Of a stretch of 64,000 nt of DNA, positions 34,264 to 41,771 are shown piece by piece. This DNA is from Cryptosporangium minutisporangium. Lineage in GTDB: Bacteria > Actinomycetota > Actinomycetes > Mycobacteriales > Cryptosporangiaceae. Below the pieces are notes generated by a model that was not told the DNA's origin, made no database searches, and saw only the letters and a list, made by a program, of their open reading frames with translations. The first letter of the stretch is position 1. Each line of letters begins with the position of its first letter. Position numbers and translations under genes: made by a program. The DNA is taken from the NCBI RefSeq assembly GCF_039536245.1, contig NZ_BAAAYN010000031.1:25216-89215 (forward strand), read 5' to 3'.

Positions 34264-36612
34264 GTGGTCGAACGCAGCGTGTGGGTCAGCCACGCGGAGC
34301 ACGATCACCCGTGGGCCGACGGGCTGGTCACCGCGCTGAACGCCACGGGTGTGCCCGTCGCCGGAACCACGTGGTGTGGTGGGCCGCTGCGCGCGTCTTT
34401 CACCGGTGTCGTTCTTCCGCTGCTGTCGCCCGACTACCTCAACAGCCCGGTCGCCGCCGCAGAGCTCACTCTCGCCGGGGACCTGGTCAGGAGCGGCTCG
34501 ACGTGGCTCCAGCCCGTGCTGATACGTCGGGTTGTCGCTCCGCCGCTGCCCGACGGCTGCACGCCGATCGATCTGAGCAGCGTGCAACCGAGCGAGGTCG
34601 AGCAACGGCTGCGGAACGTCGTCGACCGGGTGCACGAGTTGCTGACCACGCCGCCGCAACCGCGGGCGACAGCGCGTCGTGGCGGCGTGGTCGGCCAGCT
34701 CCGGGCCACCCTGTTGGCGGCGCCCGAAGATCGGCCGCTCGCCGAGCAAGTCGCGCTGACTCTGCGGTCCGCCGGCCCGCTCGGAAGCCTCGCGTTGGTG
34801 CTCGTCGGGGACGATCGCGGAACACTGCGTGATCCGGGCCGAGTCCTGCTGATGTTGATCACCAGAGCTCTGATCAACTCCGGTGTGTTGGAGAGCCGAC
34901 CGCTCCTCGCTGCGCTGCGGCGGCAACGCGGTGGCGCGCTCACCGTCCTGCCCGTCATCGGCGGCCCGGTCTCCTGGCACCAGTCGTCGATCCGTCACTT
35001 ACCCCCGTTGCCACGTGGCGGGCGTCCGCTGACCAGTTGGGAGAGCCTCGACGAGGCGCTCCAGAGCGTCGCCCATGGAACTGCTCTGGCGTGCGCGGAG
35101 ATCGAGCGTCGGTCGCGGGAAGCTCCACAGCCCGCCCCTCCCGAGGCCGTGCCTGATCGGCCCGTCCACCTGGTCGGCCAGGTGTTCCGGCGAAGTGGAA
35201 CGCCGGAGCACACATTCGTCGAACCACCGGAGTTCCACCGGGTGACCTTGTCGCTCACCGAGCCAGGGCGAAGCGTCGTTTTCCAGGGCCCCTCCGGAAT
35301 CGGCAAGACGACGCTGCTGGAACGGGCTACGGGTGCAGTCGGCTTCCACCTCGTCGACCTCGACGTCATCGCGGGCGAGGCGGTCGACGCAAGGCAGATA
35401 CGGCGTATTCGCTCCGCCTCGACGCCAGTCGTGATCGACGATGCTCATCGCATCCCGGTGGAGGTGCGCGATCTCGTGGCAGCCGAGATCAAGGCCTGCG
35501 CCGACGCCGGGGGCCCTCGGAAATTAGTGCTGGTCGGCTCGTCCGGGGTTGCTACGTACTTGACGGCGAGCCGACCCGATTTGATCACTCGGCTCGACGT
35601 CTACTCCCTCGGGCGGGTCGACGACGAACGGATCCTCAGCCTGATCAGGCGAGGTGAGCAAGCACTCAACGTCTCGTTCACCCAGCGGGACGCGATCGTC
35701 CGTACCGCAGCCGGCAGCCTGCTGACCGCGCAGATGCTGTGCTGGGAGTTGGCAGCGTCCGCCGGAATCAGTGGCACGACCGCGATCCACACGTCGGTGA
35801 ACACGGATATCGGGCTGGTCATCGAGCATGTGCTTCGCGTCTGCCAAGAGCGCTACGGGGCAGTCATCCGCGCGTTCGTCGCGCTGGACGGGCCGCGCAA
35901 GATCGGTTGCGCTCGACTGCTGGTGGCGTTGTCACAGACCGAGGACGGCGTGCTCCAGCTAACGGACTCGCCGTCGGCAAGGACAGTCCTCGACGCGGGT
36001 GACCGGTTCGCTCCCCACCTCTGGGTCGAGCGAGGTGCCGGACTTCTTCTTGCGGAAGACCCGCAACTGGTGTTCTACCTTCGCCGCCTGACGCTGGAGA
36101 CGCTGGCGGCTATGGCTGGTAAGCGCGTCCCACAACCACGAGACCAAGTCCTGGTCTGGCACAGCGAGGCCGACGCCAGAATCTGGCGGGAACTCGCCGG
36201 CGAACTGGACGAAAACCTCGCGGTCGACGTCTGGAACGAGTCACGGATCGTGAGCGGCGATCGCTGGCGAAGTGAGTTCGCCGCCGCGCTCAGCAGGGCG
36301 ACGGACGCGGTCGTGCTGGTGGGGCCGGGCTTGCTCGCGTGGCCCCAGGTGGAAGGTGGCGCGCTGCCGGGCCTACTGGCCGAGGCCGCTGACGACGGTT
36401 GTCACGTACGAGCCCTCGTGACTCGCCCTGGGCTCCCGGCGGACCATCCCTTCGTGCGCTACCTGCCGGTCGGTCCGCCGGTGAAGCCGCTGAGCATGCT
36501 CCGGCCGGCGATGCGTGGCGACGTGTGGCGACGGCTCGTCCGCGCGTTCGACTCAACCGGTCGGGCTGCGGCGACCGACGACCTAGCGCGCAGCGACGAC
36601 CTACCATCGTGA
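34264..36612 (+). CDS. TIR - TIR-like - P-loop NTPase - TIR multidomain protein
   Basis: A 782-residue protein. Residues 5-110 form a TIR domain (VWVSHAEHDHPWADGL; LLSPDYLNSPVAAAEL) with the expected catalytic Glu at 67. Residues 130-275 end in a second TIR-like tail (LPPLPRGGRPLTSW) whose first half is degenerate. A P-loop NTPase core follows: Walker A GPSGIGKTT (342-350), Walker B VVIDD (Asp392-Asp393), then KLVLVGSSG. Residues 627-775 form a C-terminal TIR (VLVWHSEADARIW; GDRWRSEFAAAL) in which the catalytic Glu position of the ELP motif is Ala700 (GALPGLL). The layout suggests a STAND-like, ligand-gated TIR effector. GTG 34231 and 34234 are alternative starts. It lies 63 bp upstream of the SCO2524-like gene. 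Confidence 0.82.
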   Translation: MVERSVWVSHAEHDHPWADGLVTALNATGVPVAGTTWCGGPLRASFTGVVLPLLSPDYLNSPVAAAELTLAGDLVRSGSTWLQPVLIRRVVAPPLPDGCTPIDLSSVQPSEVEQRLRNVVDRVHELLTTPPQPRATARRGGVVGQLRATLLAAPEDRPLAEQVALTLRSAGPLGSLALVLVGDDRGTLRDPGRVLLMLITRALINSGVLESRPLLAALRRQRGGALTVLPVIGGPVSWHQSSIRHLPPLPRGGRPLTSWESLDEALQSVAHGTALACAEIERRSREAPQPAPPEAVPDRPVHLVGQVFRRSGTPEHTFVEPPEFHRVTLSLTEPGRSVVFQGPSGIGKTTLLERATGAVGFHLVDLDVIAGEAVDARQIRRIRSASTPVVIDDAHRIPVEVRDLVAAEIKACADAGGPRKLVLVGSSGVATYLTASRPDLITRLDVYSLGRVDDERILSLIRRGEQALNVSFTQRDAIVRTAAGSLLTAQMLCWELAASAGISGTTAIHTSVNTDIGLVIEHVLRVCQERYGAVIRAFVALDGPRKIGCARLLVALSQTEDGVLQLTDSPSARTVLDAGDRFAPHLWVERGAGLLLAEDPQLVFYLRRLTLETLAAMAGKRVPQPRDQVLVWHSEADARIWRELAGELDENLAVDVWNESRIVSGDRWRSEFAAALSRATDAVVLVGPGLLAWPQVEGGALPGLLAEAADDGCHVRALVTRPGLPADHPFVRYLPVGPPVKPLSMLRPAMRGDVWRRLVRAFDSTGRAAATDDLARSDDLPS

Positions 36613-36675
36613 CGTGGGGAACGCGGATCTGACCCGCCGACACAGGAGCGCTCCGATCGATCGCGCGAGGTGGCG

Positions 36676-38517
36676 ATGAAAGTCCAGCCACGACAGCAGC
36701 TGCTCGACATCTGGCACGGAGTCGCTCGGCACTCCTATGCGGATGGTGAGTGGCGATGGGGCTTTCGAGAGGGGCGGAACTCGGTCAGCGACGCCGAGCA
36801 GCTGCTCTGCCTGATGTATCCGGCAGCGGAGATCGCGTCGTTCAGTCTGGAACGGCCTGACCACACCTCCGACGACGTCCTCCATGCGCTGGCACGCCTC
36901 GGCAGTAGCGTCGAGATTCCCCGGACGCTGGTCTCGGCCCTGCTGGACTACATGCAGACTTACTCCCACGACGGAACACCGCTGTTTCCCGGGGGCAGCT
37001 ACTTCGGGGCGGAAGATCCGGGCCGTGAGATCACCGAGGAGCAACGCGGTCTGGACGTGGTGGAGGCGTTTGCGAGCTCGATCCAGCTGTCGCTCGCCAC
37101 GCTGGCGTTCGCGAAGGTGTTCCGGACCGTGATCACCCGGCGAGACCTTCTGGAGGCTGTGAACGACCTCGAGTCGCTGGCCGGGGCGCGGCTGAGCGCA
37201 GCCATGGTCGGTCTCCTGCGAAGCTTCAGCGTTCAGGTGTTCGAGTCCGGATCGCTGGCTGCCCAGTCGCTGGTCGGCATGCTCAACCAGGCGAACGAGC
37301 CGGAAGGACGCGTCACCGAGGCGCTGCGGGAATCGCTCGGTGAGGTTCGGGCCGGCCTACGAGATCTCTCGGTGGGGTCCGGTCACAGCGGGGTGGACCT
37401 CGACGATCCGACGCTTCTGTTCGAGTGCGGGTGGTCGTGGGGAATCGTCCGGGAGGCTCCTCGGATCGACACATCCGAACCGATCGGTTTTCAGCCGGAA
37501 GGGTTGGCGCCGAACACGCCCTACCTCTACTTCACGGTGAGCGCGCTGGAGAGCATCCGTGATCTCAGCTCGGAGCGCACTCGGTTGCTTGGTCTTCTCA
37601 ACGAAGAGCAACAGCGGTTCGCCAACGCGCTCCAACTGCGGTGGGACCTCACCCAGCGGTACTGGGCGACGATAGCGACGTTCGGGGCGGGGCGATGGCC
37701 GATCGAAGACGTGCCGTGGCGCACCTCGGACGGTGAGGAGTCCGAGTACTTCACCCTGCTGGTCACGTCGATGGTCGCGCACAACTTCGAGCGGAGACGG
37801 GCGGGGGAGGCGGACCTCGCGCGAGTGACCCAGGTACTCGGCGAACTGGCCAGCCGCGGTCGGATCACCCGCCGAGCGCTCGCGGACGACACCGCGGTCA
37901 TCCGGCTGCACGCGCCGGGGGTGGCGCTAGCCCTCCCGGGCAGCGAGAAGCTCGGGTCGTCACGGCTCACCTGGGTGGTGACTGACTATGCGGTGGTATT
38001 GCTGGGCCACCTGGCCCATCTCGCGCGCCAGTCCCGCAGCACTGAGCTGCGCGGTGAGATGCTGGAGTTGATCGACAGCACCTGGGAGCACCTGCATCAG
38101 CGCCGGATGACCAAGGCCGGTGGTGGGTCGCTCTGGGACGATCCGAGCGCGATCTTTCCAGGACTTCCGCCGCCGGTGAGCGAGAAGCCATCCTGGTACT
38201 ACACCCAACGCGTCGTGAAGGCGCTGGTTCAACTGGCCCGCCTAGCCGCGAGCTCTCCGCTGCGAAGTGAGCGCTTGACCCAGTACGCGATGGACTTGTT
38301 GCTCGAGGCCGAGCACGCCTTCGACCAGGAGCTTCTGAACGGGTCGATGGAGGCCGGACCGTCGATGCAGTACAGCATGCGGCAAGTCCGCGCACGACTC
38401 CGCCGCGCGCGAAAGATCGTGCCGGAGCGTCCGGGCTCGGCGTCCGCGCTGGCCTTAGCGGTGCTGCGTGACCTGGATCTTCTCGTCGCAGCTCGGCAAG
38501 ACGCAGGGATTGGGTAG
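36676..38517 (+). CDS. SCO2524-family protein, copy 1
   Basis: A 613-residue, cytoplasmic, mostly helical protein without a known enzymatic motif. The N-terminus VQPRQQLLDIWHGVARHS and SDAEQLLCLMYPA match the family I know as SCO2524 from Streptomyces, whose function is unknown. Near residue 220-260 it has VRAGLRDLSVGSG and LLFECGWSWGIV, also conserved in the second copy at 41742-43604. ATG 36676 has GAGG 6 nt upstream. It is followed 2 bp later by the variant P-loop gene. The conserved gene order argues for a complex with the SCO2521-2523 products. Confidence 0.88.
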   Translation: MKVQPRQQLLDIWHGVARHSYADGEWRWGFREGRNSVSDAEQLLCLMYPAAEIASFSLERPDHTSDDVLHALARLGSSVEIPRTLVSALLDYMQTYSHDGTPLFPGGSYFGAEDPGREITEEQRGLDVVEAFASSIQLSLATLAFAKVFRTVITRRDLLEAVNDLESLAGARLSAAMVGLLRSFSVQVFESGSLAAQSLVGMLNQANEPEGRVTEALRESLGEVRAGLRDLSVGSGHSGVDLDDPTLLFECGWSWGIVREAPRIDTSEPIGFQPEGLAPNTPYLYFTVSALESIRDLSSERTRLLGLLNEEQQRFANALQLRWDLTQRYWATIATFGAGRWPIEDVPWRTSDGEESEYFTLLVTSMVAHNFERRRAGEADLARVTQVLGELASRGRITRRALADDTAVIRLHAPGVALALPGSEKLGSSRLTWVVTDYAVVLLGHLAHLARQSRSTELRGEMLELIDSTWEHLHQRRMTKAGGGSLWDDPSAIFPGLPPPVSEKPSWYYTQRVVKALVQLARLAASSPLRSERLTQYAMDLLLEAEHAFDQELLNGSMEAGPSMQYSMRQVRARLRRARKIVPERPGSASALALAVLRDLDLLVAARQDAGIG

Positions 38518-38519
38518 TC

Positions 38520-39434
38520 GTGTTGGTGTTCGCAGCGTCCGACAAAGGAGGCACCGGCCGATCGGTGACCGGTTGCAACGTCGCTCTGCGGTGCGCGCTG
38601 GGCGGCGACGACGTCAGCTACGTCGATTTCGACTTCGGGTCGCCGACGTCGGGCGCGATCTTCGGGATCAACGAGGCGGCGCGCGGCGTGACCGGTGGAC
38701 TGCACTCTTACCTGGTCGACCAGGTAGCTGAGCCGGCTCGGCTGGATGTCTGGTCGAGGTCCGACCGCGACGAAGTGCGCGACCGGCCGCGCGGGGCCGG
38801 TCAGCTCGTGCTGTTCCCGGGTGACGTCGGTGGCGGCGAGTTCCCGCGCACCGACGCCGTCGTCGAGCGGTGCGTGAACCTCTTCTTACGACTGGACGAG
38901 GAGTTCGACCTCAGCGTGGTGGACTTGAGCGCCGGACGGTCGTACGCGGTCGAGATCGTGCTGGCCGCGCTTCGCGCCCCGGCGCTGGCATCGGTTCCTT
39001 GGCGGTGGCTGATCTTCCACCGGTGGACCCGCCAGCACATCATCGCCGCCGCCGGCTTCCTCTACGGCCATCGGGGCCTTCTGGACAACGCCGAAGCCTG
39101 GGGACATGACCACCACCGGCTGCAGAACAACGTCCGGTTCGTGCGGACCGCCGTGGTCGATCCGGACTCGGAACAACTGGCGGGTCTGCGCCCGGCGCAG
39201 ATCGCTTGGCTTCGAACGACGAACCGGGAACTGGCCGAATTGGCCGTCAGGCACCGGCTCGGGCGCAGCTCAACGCTCGGATCGGTACCGCACGAACCGG
39301 TTCTCCAGTGGCGGGAGCAGTTGCTCCTGGATGACGACGTCTGGGCTCGTCAGGTCGCCAACCAGGCCACCGTCGAGGCGTTCGAGGACCTCGCCAAGCG
39401 TCTCACCGACGATGCGAGCTGGGAGGGTCTGTGA
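38520..39434 (+). CDS. SCO2523-family variant P-loop protein
   Basis: A 304-residue MinD/ParA-like protein. The N-terminus VFAASDKGGTGRSVTGCNVA carries a deviant Walker A in which the usual second Lys (GKS/T) is Arg (GRS), so nucleotide binding or hydrolysis may be altered. YVDFDFGSPTSG matches the ParA switch region. It lies between the SCO2524- and SCO2522-like genes with 2-bp spacing upstream and 4-bp overlap downstream. The family name is recalled from Streptomyces; the role is unknown. GTG 38520 is the start. Confidence 0.88.
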   Translation: MLVFAASDKGGTGRSVTGCNVALRCALGGDDVSYVDFDFGSPTSGAIFGINEAARGVTGGLHSYLVDQVAEPARLDVWSRSDRDEVRDRPRGAGQLVLFPGDVGGGEFPRTDAVVERCVNLFLRLDEEFDLSVVDLSAGRSYAVEIVLAALRAPALASVPWRWLIFHRWTRQHIIAAAGFLYGHRGLLDNAEAWGHDHHRLQNNVRFVRTAVVDPDSEQLAGLRPAQIAWLRTTNRELAELAVRHRLGRSSTLGSVPHEPVLQWREQLLLDDDVWARQVANQATVEAFEDLAKRLTDDASWEGL

Positions 39435-40408
39435 CGGCGTCTCTCACCCCGGCGAGCGCTCCCCGTCCAGTACCGCTCTCCCACCTCTCCGTCGAGTTGG
39501 CGCACGTCTCGCTGGAGGACTTCAAGGCCGACCAGACCGTATTGGTGTCGCACTTCCAGGCGGTGCGTCCTTGGGTGGAGGCTGCGATCCAAACCTACGC
39601 GCCGGTGCGGATACGGCCGCGGATCAGCACCTGCGTGCTCGTCGACGACTACTTCAACCGGTTCGACTCGCCCGCGGACGTGTTGCCGGCCGTGCTGGAC
39701 GCCGCGAGAGCGGCCGGCCTGACCGTCGACTACCTGGCGCGCACGTCCGGCTGTGTACGAGCTGATGGCCTCGAGCTGGCGGCGCTGGTCCTGGATCGAC
39801 TGGTTCCCGATCCGCCACCCGGTACCGACGGGTCACGGCCACCGATGACCGAATCGGGCTGGCTCAGCAACGGCCAGCGTTCGCCCGCCGACGTCGGTCA
39901 GGCGATGTCGGCTGCGCCGCAGTGGAGCCCGCCGGTGCAGAACTCGGCGCGGCGCGACTCGGTCTTCGTTGACCACTCGATCTTCGTCGACATCGAATTA
40001 TGGGAGAGCGAGGGAGAGCGTCGGATCTGGTCGCGTTCGTTCCTCGCGGCAGTCTGGCAGCTTGTCCGTCTCGGGCTGCTGCGCTATGGCGATGAAGCGG
40101 TAATGGAGCCCCGCGCCTTCGACGGTGCCTGGCCCGACGACTGGGACGTCCTGCCGCCCCTGCTGCGCCTGGATCCACACGCCGCACCGTTCTGCGCTAT
40201 TCGCACGTTCTCCGTGCGCGCGAATCGGTGGCTGGAAGTGGATCATGCCGTGCGTACGATCCTCGACCAGGTGTCGATCGATGAACGTGTTCTCGCGCTC
40301 GCCCTCGCTGGTAGCGCACGCCTCGCTGGCGAGGCGCTGTGGCTACCCGAGCGAATCGTCGACTGGGTCTCGTATGCCCATATCGGCTACGTCGATGGAC
40401 CGGCGTGA
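39431..40408 (+). CDS. SCO2522-family protein
   Basis: A 325-residue soluble protein, no signal or membrane segment. It is recognised as SCO2522-like by position and by LSHLSVELAHVSLEDFK and STCVLVDDYFNRFDSP. The latter, with a bipartite D-D strand end, could be a Rossmann-like core, but I cannot name a catalytic residue. GTG 39431 overlaps the preceding stop (GTGA), and its 3' end overlaps the SCO2521-TIR gene by 14 bp. Confidence 0.85.
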   Translation: MTASLTPASAPRPVPLSHLSVELAHVSLEDFKADQTVLVSHFQAVRPWVEAAIQTYAPVRIRPRISTCVLVDDYFNRFDSPADVLPAVLDAARAAGLTVDYLARTSGCVRADGLELAALVLDRLVPDPPPGTDGSRPPMTESGWLSNGQRSPADVGQAMSAAPQWSPPVQNSARRDSVFVDHSIFVDIELWESEGERRIWSRSFLAAVWQLVRLGLLRYGDEAVMEPRAFDGAWPDDWDVLPPLLRLDPHAAPFCAIRTFSVRANRWLEVDHAVRTILDQVSIDERVLALALAGSARLAGEALWLPERIVDWVSYAHIGYVDGPA

Positions 40409-41771
40409 CATCCGGGCGCGCGGGGCGCCGCTCCTGATCGGCGAGGTCCGTACTGGTCTGTTGCAACACTCCACTCCGGTCTCGGCGGCCGACGCGACAA
40501 CGCTGCTCGGGCTTCGCCGCGGGGAGGTGCCTCGGGTGCGAGCGGACACGGCGCCGAGCCGGATCGTCTCTGCACCGGGACTGATCGGCGTCGATTGTTG
40601 GATCACCTCCGGCCCGCAGACCAATCATCGGTTGGTGGGCACCGTGGTGGCGACCGCCACGCTCGTGGGAGGCCAGCTGTTACAGACGTCCTCGTCGGGC
40701 GCGATCACCGGAGGCCGCGGCCCACGGCGAGAAGTGTGGGCCCATTACCTGTTCCATCCCGGCCGGTTGGAGATCGTCGGCGGGGACCCGCACGGCTCGC
40801 AGCTCGCCGACGCGTTCGTGAACGCCGCCAATGGCGGACCCGACCTCGGTTCGATCGCCGACAACCTGATGAGTTCGGTGCAGCGCGCCTCGTTGCTCGA
40901 TCGGCGGCCGTTCCTACGGGCGAGCCGAACGCAGCTGCGATGGGTGCTCGACCCGACGATCGACGCGTCGGAGAGCGTGGTCGCCTCCGCGCCCCGGCCG
41001 CACGCCGTCGCGCTGCAGGTGCGCTCCGAACGGGTGAGCGCAGCGGAGATCGCCGACCTGATGGAAGACCTCGCGATGCGGAACTGGCTTCTCGCTGCGG
41101 CTGAGGACCTGGCCGCTCGAGCGGCGACCGCCGACCGAACGGTCCGCACCCGAGAGCACCTACGTGCACTCTGGGGGCCGAGGGATCACCTCACGGACGC
41201 CGCCGGGGTGCTCTGGGCATCGGTTGACGAGCGTCTCGGGCTCACCCGGCGTTGGGTGCGGAGCACGGCGGCCAGCCGGCCGGTGCGCCCGACGAGGAAA
41301 CTCCCGGTCCGGGAACCGTCGCCGAACGGGGGCGGCATCTTCATCAGTTACCACAGCGCGGACGCGGGCTACCTCGCTCGTCTGCTGGCCGTCCGGCTGC
41401 GGGAGACGATGCCGGGTCGCACGATCTTCCTCGACGTCAACGAGATTCCGCATGGTGCCGACGTCGAGCAAGCCATCGACACGGCGCTCGCCCGGACCAG
41501 CACCATGGTGGTGCTGGTCGGTCAGGCCTGGTCGGCGGGGCCTCTCGGCGAAGGACTCGGCTGGCTCACGACGAGTCTCGTGAGAGACGAGATCGCGGGT
41601 GCGTTCGCGCGAGGCATCAAGGTCGTGCCGGTGACGCTCGACGAGGCCAAGCTGCCGCGCCCCCACGAACTCCCGGAAGAGTTGGCCGCCTTCGGGCGCA
41701 TCAACCCGATTCCGGTGCATTACCGGTCTCTGGATTCCGACCTATCCACTATCGTCGCCGCGATGGAGTGA
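40395..41771 (+). CDS. SCO2521-family protein fused to a C-terminal TIR domain
   Basis: A 458-residue fusion. Residues 1-300 correspond to the SCO2521 family (LLIGEVRTGLLQHSTPVSAA; LVGTVVATATLVGG), function unknown. After a basic Pro-rich linker, residues 313-455 form a TIR domain of the actinobacterial type: GIFISYHSADAGYLARLLA, IFLDVNEIPHGADVEQAID, VVLVGQAW, and VRDEIAGAFARGIKVVPV. Glu399 in RDEI is at the position of the catalytic Glu of NAD-cleaving TIR enzymes. The fusion ties the SCO252x group to NAD-based signalling or cell suicide. Its last 30 bases overlap the convergent SCO2524-like gene. Confidence 0.87.
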   Translation: MDRRDIRARGAPLLIGEVRTGLLQHSTPVSAADATTLLGLRRGEVPRVRADTAPSRIVSAPGLIGVDCWITSGPQTNHRLVGTVVATATLVGGQLLQTSSSGAITGGRGPRREVWAHYLFHPGRLEIVGGDPHGSQLADAFVNAANGGPDLGSIADNLMSSVQRASLLDRRPFLRASRTQLRWVLDPTIDASESVVASAPRPHAVALQVRSERVSAAEIADLMEDLAMRNWLLAAAEDLAARAATADRTVRTREHLRALWGPRDHLTDAAGVLWASVDERLGLTRRWVRSTAASRPVRPTRKLPVREPSPNGGGIFISYHSADAGYLARLLAVRLRETMPGRTIFLDVNEIPHGADVEQAIDTALARTSTMVVLVGQAWSAGPLGEGLGWLTTSLVRDEIAGAFARGIKVVPVTLDEAKLPRPHELPEELAAFGRINPIPVHYRSLDSDLSTIVAAME

